A stretch of 40,370 nucleotides of DNA from an uncultured Pelagibacteraceae bacterium (lineage in GTDB: Bacteria; Pseudomonadota; Alphaproteobacteria; Pelagibacterales; Pelagibacteraceae). Location of the stretch: contig CACAWX010000007.1 in assembly GCA_902536305.1 (NCBI GenBank), positions 1 through 40,370 on the forward strand. Reading direction: 5' to 3'. Within the stretch, counting starts at the first letter, position 1. Every line of letters starts with the position of its first letter. The notes under the pieces were generated by a model that was not told where the DNA came from, ran no database searches, and worked only from the letters and a program-made list of their open reading frames with translations. Below are positions 26,431 to 34,346 of this stretch, one piece after another. The position numbers and the translations under genes were made by a program.

Positions 26431-27685
26431 GAAAAAAATTGCTTTAATTGATTGTAACTCATTTTACGTCTCATGTGAGAGGCTATTCAATCCAAAGATT
26501 AAAAATATACCTGTTGTGGTGTTATCAAATAATGACGGCTGTGTAATATCAAGATCTACAGAAGCAAAAAAAATTGGAATTAAAATGGGGGAACCTTATT
26601 TTAAAGTTAAAGAATTAGTTAAAAAAAATAATGTCCAAATATTTTCGTCAAATTATTCACTATACGGAGATCTTTCAAGAAGAGTAATGAAAGTTTTGAA
26701 AGGATTTTCAGATAAAATTGAAATCTATTCAATAGATGAAGCATTTATAGATTTGTCACATATTAAAGATGAAAATATAGAAGATTATGGAAAAAAAATA
26801 AGAGAAAGGGTTTTTAAGTGGACAGGAATTCCAACAAGTGTAGGCATTTCATGCACTAAAACTTTAAGTAAGGTCGCAAATCATGTGGCAAAAAAAAATA
26901 AGACTGGGGTTATTTTCCTAAAAGATAACATAGATGATGTGCTTAAAAATTTTGATATTTCAGACATATGGGGAGTAGGCCGTCAGCTATCCAAACTTTA
27001 TATAAAAAATGGAATTAATAATGCATACAAATTGAAAAATATTTCAAATAGTTGGGTAAAAAAAAGTACTAATGTATTGGGAGCTAAAACAGTAATGGAA
27101 TTAAGGGGTATTTCTTGTATTAATTTGGAAACAGAAGAAACAAAGAGAAAAAGTTGTTGTGTATCAAGATCTTTTGGAAAAAAAATTGAGAGTTTAAATA
27201 AATTAAAAGAGTCGATTACTACCCACTGTTTAAATGCAGCTGAAAAAATTAGAAATGATAATCAAACAACAAGATCTATAACTGTATTTATTAGAACAAG
27301 TCCCTTTGATAAAAATAGAAAATATTATTCAAATTCGCTAACTATAGATTTGCCTGTTGCAACTAATAACAGTTTGGAATTAGTTAAAGTGGCAATAGAA
27401 GGATTAAAAAAAATATATAAATATGGATATTTTTATCAAAAGGCCGGTGTAATTTTATCTAAGTTGAGTGAAGCTGGTGAAAAAAATTTAAATTTATTGA
27501 CACCAATTTTAGAAAATAAGTCAGAAACATTAATGAAAGCAATAGATGTGACAAATGCCAAGTATGGTAGAAACGTAATTAGTGTGGCTCAAGCTGGAAT
27601 AAATAATAGCTGGAAAATGAGAAGAGAACATTCTTCAAAAATTGATACGGCTTCATTTGACTCTTTGCCAAAAATTAGTATATAG
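26408..27685 (+). CDS. umuC: DNA polymerase V catalytic subunit UmuC
   Basis: UmuC is a Y-family error-prone polymerase that copies past lesions. The 425-residue protein has 'ALIDCNSFYVSCERLFNP' with the first catalytic Asp, 'VVLSNNDGCVISRS', and 'IYSIDEAFIDLS' with the second catalytic Asp-Glu pair. Helix-hairpin-helix ('IWGVGRQLSKLYIKNGI') and little-finger regions follow. The length fits UmuC (422 in E. coli). It overlaps umuD by 23 bases and probably depends on umuD translation. The TPP riboswitch begins eight bases after its stop. Confidence 0.95.
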   Translation: MSFINNNKKKIALIDCNSFYVSCERLFNPKIKNIPVVVLSNNDGCVISRSTEAKKIGIKMGEPYFKVKELVKKNNVQIFSSNYSLYGDLSRRVMKVLKGFSDKIEIYSIDEAFIDLSHIKDENIEDYGKKIRERVFKWTGIPTSVGISCTKTLSKVANHVAKKNKTGVIFLKDNIDDVLKNFDISDIWGVGRQLSKLYIKNGINNAYKLKNISNSWVKKSTNVLGAKTVMELRGISCINLETEETKRKSCCVSRSFGKKIESLNKLKESITTHCLNAAEKIRNDNQTTRSITVFIRTSPFDKNRKYYSNSLTIDLPVATNNSLELVKVAIEGLKKIYKYGYFYQKAGVILSKLSEAGEKNLNLLTPILENKSETLMKAIDVTNAKYGRNVISVAQAGINNSWKMRREHSSKIDTASFDSLPKISI

Positions 27686-27693
27686 AAATAAAA

Positions 27694-27756
27694 CGGGGTG
27701 TCTAAAAGACTGAGATTATACCCGAAGAACCTGACCGGTAATTCAGTAAGGGAAAT
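27694..27756 (+). ncRNA. TPP (THI-box) riboswitch, minimal form
   Basis: Conserved elements appear in order: CGGGGTG (27694-27700), CTGAGA (27710-27715), ATACCCG (27718-27724), GAACCTGA, and AAGGGA (27748-27753). P2 pairs CGGG with CCCG. P3 is reduced to GTCT-aaa-AGAC (27700-27710), a triloop hairpin. P5 is short and contains a C-A mismatch. The 3' AAGGGA doubles as the Shine-Dalgarno, with ATG at 27757 three bases later, so there is no separate expression platform. TPP binding should hide the ribosome site and repress the transporter. Confidence 0.93.
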
Positions 27757-29208
27757 ATGGAAAAAACATACTTATCAATACAGTCATCTTTAACAATAAT
27801 CGTTCTAGTTGGTATATTCTTTATATTACTTGGATATTTAAACTCGAAAAAATTCGTTAATAACAACAATTATATTGTTGGTGATAGAGACGAAAATACT
27901 TTTTCATTAACAGCTAGTTTGACAGCTTCAGCTTTAGGAGCTTGGATTTTGTTTGGACCTGCTTCTGCTGCCACATGGGGAGGTATCGGAGCTGTAATTG
28001 GCTATGCCTTAGGAACAGCGGCACCCATGCTTTTTTTATACAATTTTGGACCAAAAATAAGAAAAGAATTTCCAAATGGTCTAACATTAACTGAATTTAT
28101 AAAAAAAAGATTTGGCACAGGCATACTTAAGATTTGTTTATTTTTAATACTTTTTTATTTAACAATATTTTTAATAGCAGAGGTAACAGCCATAGCAGCT
28201 CTTTTAAAATATACCTCCAGTGTTCCCTTATGGATTACTGCAGCAATAACTTTGATTATTTGCCTATTATATATTTTAAGAGGTGGTTTTAAACTTTCAA
28301 TTATAACAGATAAATATCAATTTAGTTTTATAGTAGTAATTATTCTATCTTCACTTGCTTTAATATTTGGAAAAATAGACTCACCAAGCTTTGAAATAAT
28401 CAAACAAAATTCACCTAATTTAATTGATAAAAATTATTTACCAAATTATACAGCTGGATTAACTTTTTTTATTGCAGTAGCAGCTACAAATTTGTTTCAC
28501 CAAGGTAATTGGCAAAGAGTATTTTCAGCTAAAAATAATAGGATACTTAAATCTAGTTTAATTTATTCTTCACTAATTACTTTTATAATTGTTTTTTGGA
28601 TGGGGTATACTGGCTTATTATCTTTATCTTTGAATTCAAAAGTAATACCGGATCTAGCATTCTTTGATTTACTATTAGATAAAAAAAATTCTGCAATAGT
28701 AATTGCTATATTAATTTTAGCAATGTCTTTAACTTTAAGTACTATCGATACATTAATTAACGCTATTTCTAGTTTAATTATTATTGATGGCAAACTTGTA
28801 AATAAATCTTTGAGTGGTAAGAAAGTAAAAAATAAAGCAAATATAATAATACTTTTACTTTCTGTTCTAGTTTTTATATTAGCTTCAAAAGGTTTTAGTA
28901 TACTATATTTATTCCTATTAGCAGATCTATTATGTTGTGCAGCAGTTATTACAATTTTTTATGGTTTTTTTAATAAAAAGATTAATACAAAATTGGCTTC
29001 TAATACGATATTTATTGGATTGTTTTCTGGATTACTATTTTTTCCAAGTCAAAACTTTCAATCTAGTATTTTAGTAGGTAACCTAATATCTATAGAATAT
29101 TTTACTCCTTTAATAACTAAAAATTTACTTTTTCTTTCATTTGCAATTTCAATAATTATTCCACTAATAATTATTTCAATTTATTCTTTACGTAATTCAT
29201 TCAAGTAA
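27757..29208 (+). CDS. thiV: Sodium:solute symporter under TPP riboswitch control (ThiV-like, thiamine-precursor uptake)
   Basis: The 483-residue protein has about 13 hydrophobic segments and the SSS-family core: 'YIVGDRDENTFSLTASLTASALGAWILFGPASAA' (summarised as VGDRDENTFS then ASALGAW), 'GLTLTEFIKKRFG', 'TDKYQF', and 'HQGNWQRVFSAKN'. A TPP riboswitch ending three bases before the ATG ties it to thiamine supply. In SAR11 such riboswitch-linked symporters are called ThiV and are proposed to import the pyrimidine precursor HMP. The substrate is inference from regulation and lineage. Its 3' end overlaps the convergent rarD-like gene by 28 bases. Confidence 0.85.
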   Translation: MEKTYLSIQSSLTIIVLVGIFFILLGYLNSKKFVNNNNYIVGDRDENTFSLTASLTASALGAWILFGPASAATWGGIGAVIGYALGTAAPMLFLYNFGPKIRKEFPNGLTLTEFIKKRFGTGILKICLFLILFYLTIFLIAEVTAIAALLKYTSSVPLWITAAITLIICLLYILRGGFKLSIITDKYQFSFIVVIILSSLALIFGKIDSPSFEIIKQNSPNLIDKNYLPNYTAGLTFFIAVAATNLFHQGNWQRVFSAKNNRILKSSLIYSSLITFIIVFWMGYTGLLSLSLNSKVIPDLAFFDLLLDKKNSAIVIAILILAMSLTLSTIDTLINAISSLIIIDGKLVNKSLSGKKVKNKANIIILLLSVLVFILASKGFSILYLFLLADLLCCAAVITIFYGFFNKKINTKLASNTIFIGLFSGLLFFPSQNFQSSILVGNLISIEYFTPLITKNLLFLSFAISIIIPLIIISIYSLRNSFK

Positions 29209-30053
29209 ATTATTACTGCAATCCAAATAAAAATAAATGCTATTAGTTCGTCTAATATCAATGGTTCGTTAAAATAATATAAACCTAAGAGAAATTGAGC
29301 TGTTGGAGTAAGAAAAAAAATCATACTTGCTGGACCTATACCTATTAGTCCAAATCCTTTGGTGTACCAAAAAAGAGGGATTAAAGTCATAAGGCCGGCC
29401 CAGAATAAATAAAATGATAGAATTGGTTCATTTAAAGAAAAAACATTTAAATTATTTTGGACTAAAAAAACAAATAATAATAGAGCAATAGGAGTAAGTA
29501 TTAAAGTTTCTATCAGCAATCCTATATCAGAGGATACTTTGACTTTTTTCCTTATTAATCCATACAAACTAAATGTAAGAGCAACCGTGATTCCTATCCA
29601 TGGTATTTGACCAAGTTTAATTAAAAAATAAAGTAAAGCTAAAATAACTAAACAAACTGAAATAATTTTGTTTCTATTATATCTTTCATTTAAAAAAATT
29701 ATTCCAAGAAATACGCTCAATATTGGAAAAATGTAATAACCTAATGCTGAGTCTAATAAATTGTTAGTTTTAACTGCGTAAAGCCATGTAAACCAATTTA
29801 AAGAAACAAGTAGTCCAGTTATAAGCAAAATCAGTATATTTATTTTTCTTTTGATTACATTTTTAAATTCGCTCCATTTCGAATAATAAGACGTAGTAAT
29901 TAGCAATAGTAAGGCAGTCCAAATAGTTCTGTGAATGGTTAACTCTATAGGAGAAGCAAAAGATACAAATTTAAAATAAATTACCCCAATAACTCCCCAC
30001 CATATGGATGCTCCAACCGTAAACGAAATACCTTTAAATAAATTTTTCTTCAT
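29181..30053 (-). CDS. rarD: RarD-type EamA-family transporter
   Basis: The 290-residue protein has about ten hydrophobic segments in two EamA repeats. The start 'GISFTVGASIWWGVIGVIYFK', the segment 'HRTIWTALLLL', 'NWFTWLYAVKTNNLLDSALGYYIFPI' (NWFTWLYAV, SALGYYI) and 'GLIGIGPASMIFFLTPTAQF' are characteristic of RarD (chloramphenicol-sensitive protein family). Real substrates of RarD are poorly known. It overlaps the thiV-like gene tail-to-tail by 28 bases and diverges from tRNA-Ser across 69 bp. Confidence 0.88.
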   Translation of the reverse strand: MKKNLFKGISFTVGASIWWGVIGVIYFKFVSFASPIELTIHRTIWTALLLLITTSYYSKWSEFKNVIKRKINILILLITGLLVSLNWFTWLYAVKTNNLLDSALGYYIFPILSVFLGIIFLNERYNRNKIISVCLVILALLYFLIKLGQIPWIGITVALTFSLYGLIRKKVKVSSDIGLLIETLILTPIALLLFVFLVQNNLNVFSLNEPILSFYLFWAGLMTLIPLFWYTKGFGLIGIGPASMIFFLTPTAQFLLGLYYFNEPLILDELIAFIFIWIAVIIYLNELRKE

Positions 30054-30078
30054 TTGACCATTTTTTTGATTGATTTAT

Positions 30079-30114
30079 AAGGTAATTAATTAATAATTAG
30101 TACTAAATTACCTT
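30079..30114. repeat. Nested inverted repeat upstream of tRNA-Ser
   Basis: AAGGTAATT (30079-30087) pairs perfectly with AATTACCTT (30106-30114), a 9-bp stem around an 18-base interval that itself contains the palindrome TTAGTACTAA (30097-30106). It fills most of the 69-bp gap between divergent rarD and tRNA-Ser. It has no trailing T-run on either strand suited to a terminator for a flanking gene. A regulatory site or promoter-region structure is possible; function is unknown. Confidence 0.5.
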
Positions 30115-30122
30115 GGAAAAAA

Positions 30123-30214
30123 GGAAGAGTGGGTGAGCGGTTTAAACCAGTTGGTTGCTAACTAACCGTACGAGTAACATCGTACCGAGAGTTCGAATCT
30201 CTCCTCTTCCGCCA
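30123..30214 (+). tRNA. tRNA-Ser (anticodon GCU), reads AGC/AGU
   Basis: The acceptor stem GGAAGAG (30123-30129) pairs with CTCTTCC (30204-30210), followed by discriminator G and an encoded CCA (30212-30214). The anticodon stem GTTGG/CTAAC holds the loop TTGCTAA with anticodon GCT at 30157-30159. A long variable arm, GTACGA/TCGTAC with a six-base loop (30168-30185), marks it as class II serine. The T arm is GAGAG-TTCGAAT-CTCTC. All stems pair, so it is functional. It converges on the transglycosylase gene, whose stop lies four bases away. Confidence 0.97.
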
Positions 30215-30218
30215 ATGT

Positions 30219-32462
30219 TTAATTAAAATAGCTATCGATTTGAACAGGCTCTTTACTCAAAATATATTTATAGACATTAATATTTTCTAAAACTCTTTGA
30301 ACATAATTTCTTGTTTCTTTAAATCTAATTTGTTCTATCCAGTTAATATATGATAATTGACCTTTTGACGGGTCACCATTTACTCTCCTCCATGTTTTAA
30401 CTCTGTTAGGTCCTGCATTATATGCAGCTATAGCGAAAGGATAAACTCCATTATAATCTTCAATTAAAGAATTAAAATAATATGAACCTAATTTAATATT
30501 ATATTCAGGATCACGAGTTAATCCACTAATGCTATAAGGTAGCTTAGCTTGTTTGGCTACGATTTTCGCTGTGTATTTCATTAATTGCATCATACCTCTG
30601 GCACCAGCCCAGCTATTAGCACTTTTGTCGAATTCGCTTTCTTGACGAATAATTGCTAAAACAACCTCGGCTTTTGGCATTACTTTATTATTAATAATTT
30701 TTGGAGTTGCTATGATTGGATAATTGAATTGATTATAAAATCGTTTTTCGTAAGACGCTTTTTTTGAAATCTGTATAGCAAAATCATATCTCTCAACACT
30801 TGTAGCTAATTCTGCAGCTAATACTTCGCTTCCTTTTTCAATATTTAGATCAGCTAAATGTTTAAAAATATCTTTTCCTAATTGAGTGGCATTTAATTCT
30901 TTTAATAAGATTATGTGTCTTATTAGTTCATTTTTTTTAAATTCCTTTTCATACTCTTTATCAAAAAAACTTTCATCTTTAAGTTCAAAATTACCACCTG
31001 GATTTATTTTATTAAAAGCAAGCTGACCATAGTAAGTCATTGGAAACTTAGCTGACTCAGAATAAAAATTTTTAGATAGCTGCTCTTCATTTAATTTCTC
31101 ATATGATGCTCCAAGCCAATACGCTCCTCTAGCAAGACTAATTGGATAACCTACATTATTATAAAAATTTTTAAAATGGCTAACAGCGTATTCTGGTGAA
31201 TTCAAAAAAGTTAATGCAATCCAACCAGATAACCACTCCGCTTCAGCAAATGATGGTCCTGCTGATAGAGCATGTTCACTAGAAATCTTATAAGCTGTCT
31301 TATATCTCTTCTTATAAATTAAACTCCTCACAACACTTTCTCGTTGTTCCCACCATTTATCAGGTCTAACCATTTGTTCTTCAGTTTTAATAGAATTACG
31401 ATATAAAATTTCTAGAGAACCTTCTAATCTGCCTCTACGATTTCTCCATCTTAATCTATCAAATTCTAATCCTGGATCTTTTTTTAGATATTCTGGGACT
31501 TTAGAAATAGCATTATCAACTCCGTAAGAATTACTCATTAATATCTGACGAGCATTGTATAAAGCTCTTTGATCTTTAGGTAAATATTTTAACATTCTTT
31601 TCAAATCCCAGTATTTTTTTTCCCAAGCTAAATAGTCAGCTCTTTTAATATGATCTTCTGAGTCAATAAATTTTTTAAATTTAGCACGGTAATAACCCAA
31701 ATCATTTTTACTTATTGTTGCAGTTTTCCACCCTTCTTTAATTAATTCTCGTACTTTGTCTACCTGTCCTTTTTCAAGATAAGCTTCTGCTAGCTTTATT
31801 TTTCCCATCCCTCCAAGAGGTGGATATTTTTCAAACCAATTTATTATTGAAGTTGGAGAATTATTTCTCAAATAAATTTTACCTTCTGCAAGAAATCTAA
31901 TTCTATTAATTCTTGGATAATTATTGTTTTGTTCAATAAAATTTTTATATTCACTAAATGAAGCACCATTTCTTGTTGTTTTAAGATACATCCAAGTAAT
32001 AAGATTTCTAAATTCACGATCTTTAATCTTTGAGGCGCTCTTGAGTGCACTATTCCATTTTTTATCTTTGATAAATTTTATAGTTTCTTTTGCACGAGTA
32101 AAATCTTTCTGATTTAAAATAGATGATTTATCTATCTCTTCAGTTGAAGCTTTATAAATAGCAGGTTTTTTTTGAGGATAAATAAATGAGCTTTTTGTCT
32201 TAAATGTAGCTGTTTTCTCAACTTCTTTTTTTTCTGCCACTTCTTTTTTTTTAACTTCTTTATCTTTTTGAATATCTTCTTCTTTTTTAATTAATGGTTT
32301 TCTTTGGGGTAGATTTTTAGAAAGATCAATTTTTTTAGAATTCTTTATGTTTTTAAATATTGAAGGTTTTTTTTTAGGAAATAGGAATTGTTCCTCTGAA
32401 TAACTGTGACCTGATAATAAAAAAAGTGTTATTATTACTAGACTAATTAATTTAATGGTCAT
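30219..32462 (-). CDS. Soluble lytic murein transglycosylase (Slt family)
   Basis: Slt cleaves the MurNAc-GlcNAc bond of peptidoglycan in the periplasm, leaving anhydro ends. The 747-residue protein has a signal peptide (cleavage about residue 22, GHSYS-E). A Lys/Glu/Pro-rich segment follows (about 25-105) with the repeated motif 'FLFPKKKPSIFK' (26-37) and 'FIYPQKKPAIYK' (93-104), plus 'LPQRKP' (51-56). A long alpha-superhelical region leads to the C-terminal SLT domain with catalytic Glu608 in 'IRQESEFD', 'GARGMMQLM' and 'AAYNAGPNRV'. It diverges from dapA across 31 bp. Confidence 0.92.
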   Translation of the reverse strand: MTIKLISLVIITLFLLSGHSYSEEQFLFPKKKPSIFKNIKNSKKIDLSKNLPQRKPLIKKEEDIQKDKEVKKKEVAEKKEVEKTATFKTKSSFIYPQKKPAIYKASTEEIDKSSILNQKDFTRAKETIKFIKDKKWNSALKSASKIKDREFRNLITWMYLKTTRNGASFSEYKNFIEQNNNYPRINRIRFLAEGKIYLRNNSPTSIINWFEKYPPLGGMGKIKLAEAYLEKGQVDKVRELIKEGWKTATISKNDLGYYRAKFKKFIDSEDHIKRADYLAWEKKYWDLKRMLKYLPKDQRALYNARQILMSNSYGVDNAISKVPEYLKKDPGLEFDRLRWRNRRGRLEGSLEILYRNSIKTEEQMVRPDKWWEQRESVVRSLIYKKRYKTAYKISSEHALSAGPSFAEAEWLSGWIALTFLNSPEYAVSHFKNFYNNVGYPISLARGAYWLGASYEKLNEEQLSKNFYSESAKFPMTYYGQLAFNKINPGGNFELKDESFFDKEYEKEFKKNELIRHIILLKELNATQLGKDIFKHLADLNIEKGSEVLAAELATSVERYDFAIQISKKASYEKRFYNQFNYPIIATPKIINNKVMPKAEVVLAIIRQESEFDKSANSWAGARGMMQLMKYTAKIVAKQAKLPYSISGLTRDPEYNIKLGSYYFNSLIEDYNGVYPFAIAAYNAGPNRVKTWRRVNGDPSKGQLSYINWIEQIRFKETRNYVQRVLENINVYKYILSKEPVQIDSYFN

Positions 32463-32493
32463 AAGTTAAGACTTATTTATCTTATTTTGTTTT

Positions 32494-33363
32494 ATGCTTA
32501 AAGGATCAATTGTAGCTTTAATTACACCATTTGATAATGGTGATCTAAGTGAAGATGCTTATATTAAATTAATCGATTATCATTTAAAAAATGGTACTAA
32601 CGGTGTTGTACCTGGAGGAACTACAGGTGAGTCTCCAACTTTATCTCATAATGAGCATAAAAAAATAATTGAAATTGCTGTTAAGGAATGTAAAGGAAAA
32701 ATTCCTGTAATAGCTGGTACAGGATCTAATTCAACAGATGAAGCAATAGAGTTGTCTAGATTTGCAGAAAAAGCCGGATCAGATGCTTTATTAGTAGTAA
32801 CACCATATTATAACAAACCAACTCAGGAGGGTTTATATCAACATTACAAAAAAATTAACGACAATGTAGGTATACCAATTATTATTTATAACATTCCATC
32901 TAGATCTGTAATAGATATGAGCGTAAATACTATGTCTAAATTATATGAATTAAAAAATATTGTCGGCGTAAAAGATGCAACTGGAGATCTTAGCAGAGTT
33001 GATCAACAATTTGAAGCAATGGGAAATAAATTTATTCAATTAACTGGAAATGATGACAATTCTCTAGAATTTAATAAAAGAGGTGGTGTTGGTTCTATAA
33101 GTGTTACTGCAAACATAGCAGCTAAATACTGTTCAGAATTTCAAAAAGCTTGCCTTAGCAACTTTGATAAGGCTAAAGAATTAGATAAAATTTTGCAACC
33201 AGTACATAGTGCTATGTTTATTGAAAGCAATCCTTCACCAGTGAAATATGCAGCTTCATTATTAGGAATGTGTAAACCATCAGTAAGATTACCACTTGTT
33301 GAAGTAAAAGACGAAACAAAAAAGAAAGTTTCTGAGGCACTTAAAGTAGCTAAGTTACTTTAA
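32494..33363 (+). CDS. dapA: 4-hydroxy-tetrahydrodipicolinate synthase
   Basis: DapA condenses pyruvate with aspartate semialdehyde in lysine/diaminopimelate synthesis. The 289-residue barrel enzyme has '[15 protein letters not shown]', '[15 protein letters not shown]' and '[13 protein letters not shown]', and the Schiff-base Lys160 in 'VGVKDATGD' (Lys161 in E. coli). It starts a ten-gene plus-strand run and overlaps smpB by one base. The neighbouring divergent transglycosylase also concerns peptidoglycan, but no shared regulation is visible in the 31-bp gap. Confidence 0.97.
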   Translation: MLKGSIVALITPFDNGDLSEDAYIKLIDYHLKNGTNGVVPGGTTGESPTLSHNEHKKIIEIAVKECKGKIPVIAGTGSNSTDEAIELSRFAEKAGSDALLVVTPYYNKPTQEGLYQHYKKINDNVGIPIIIYNIPSRSVIDMSVNTMSKLYELKNIVGVKDATGDLSRVDQQFEAMGNKFIQLTGNDDNSLEFNKRGGVGSISVTANIAAKYCSEFQKACLSNFDKAKELDKILQPVHSAMFIESNPSPVKYAASLLGMCKPSVRLPLVEVKDETKKKVSEALKVAKLL

Positions 33364-33830
33364 TGAAGAAAAAAGTAATTTCTGGACAAAAAATAATTTG
33401 TTTAAATCGTAAAGCAAGTTTTAATTATTTTTTTTTAGAAATATTAGAAGCGGGCATTACATTAAAAGGATCTGAGGTTAAGTCTCTTAGAGATGGAAAA
33501 GGAAGTATTGCCGATTCATATGCAGTTGATAATAACGGAGAATTATACCTAATTAATTCTCATATACCCTTATATCGTCAATCTTCATATAATAATCATG
33601 ATCCTAAAGGAGATAGAAAATTATTGTTAAAGAGAAAAGAAATTAACAAACTTATTGGTCGAATTAATCAGGACGGATTAACACTAATTCCTACAAAATT
33701 ATATTTTGTAAAAGGAAAAGTTAAAGTTGAAATAGCTGTAGCAAAAGGAAAAAAACTTTATGATAAAAGACAAGTTAAAAAGACTAGAGATTGGAACAAA
33801 GAAAAAGCTAGATTGTTAAGTAAGAAATAA
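33363..33830 (+). CDS. smpB: tmRNA-binding protein SmpB
   Basis: SmpB delivers tmRNA to stalled ribosomes for trans-translation. The 155-residue protein has 'NRKASFNYF', '[27 protein letters not shown]' (GSEVKSLR signature), '[28 protein letters not shown]' and the basic tail '[17 protein letters not shown]' that reads the decoding centre. It starts on the dapA stop (TAATG) and is directly followed by folK with no gap. No ssrA gene is seen in this window. Confidence 0.96.
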   Translation: MKKKVISGQKIICLNRKASFNYFFLEILEAGITLKGSEVKSLRDGKGSIADSYAVDNNGELYLINSHIPLYRQSSYNNHDPKGDRKLLLKRKEINKLIGRINQDGLTLIPTKLYFVKGKVKVEIAVAKGKKLYDKRQVKKTRDWNKEKARLLSKK

Positions 33831-34346
33831 ATGATACATCTAAATATTGGATCTAATTTAAATTCAAATTTTGGTAATAAATTTGATAATATTTCAATTG
33901 CTATAAAACTCCTAATTGAAAAAAAATTTGATGTTAAAAAAATATCTAATTTTTATGAGACTCCATCATATCCAAATAAAAATTTACCAAATTTTCTAAA
34001 TGTAGGTATTTTTGGAGTATTTAATAAAAGCGCTAAAGAATTAAGAAACATTATTTCTCTTATTGAGAGGAAAATTGGTAGAACCAAATCAAAAAAAAAT
34101 GATCCAAGAGTATGTGATATTGATATTATAGATTTTAATGGTGAAAATTTAGATATAGATAATTTGACGATTCCTCATAAAAGATGCCATCAAAGGAATT
34201 TTGTTTTATTTCCAATAAGTCAGATCGATCCTAATTGGGAACATCCAGTTTTAAAGAAAAATGTAAATGTTTTAATAGGTCAATTAGACCTTAAATCCAG
34301 GATAGAGATTACAAGGCTCAATAAAAATGTTAATATAAATACATGA
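33831..34346 (+). CDS. folK: 6-hydroxymethyl-7,8-dihydropterin pyrophosphokinase
   Basis: FolK (HPPK) pyrophosphorylates 6-hydroxymethyl-dihydropterin in folate synthesis. The 171-residue protein has 'LNIGSNL' at the start, 'FYETPSYPNKNLPNFLNVGI', 'IERKIGRTKSKKNDPRVCDIDIIDFNG' (ending with the catalytic DIDI acidic pair) and 'IPHKRCHQRNFVLFPISQI'. It begins on the base after the smpB stop and overlaps the rsh gene by ATGA. In many Alphaproteobacteria rpoZ lies next to relA/spoT, and there is none here. Confidence 0.92.
   Translation: MIHLNIGSNLNSNFGNKFDNISIAIKLLIEKKFDVKKISNFYETPSYPNKNLPNFLNVGIFGVFNKSAKELRNIISLIERKIGRTKSKKNDPRVCDIDIIDFNGENLDIDNLTIPHKRCHQRNFVLFPISQIDPNWEHPVLKKNVNVLIGQLDLKSRIEITRLNKNVNINT

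Noticed and set aside
32461-32476. Small inverted repeat ATAAGT-TAAG-ACTTAT in the slt-dapA gap
   Set aside because: A 6-bp AT-rich stem overlapping the slt start codon is too weak to call, and neither strand has a T-run making a terminator.
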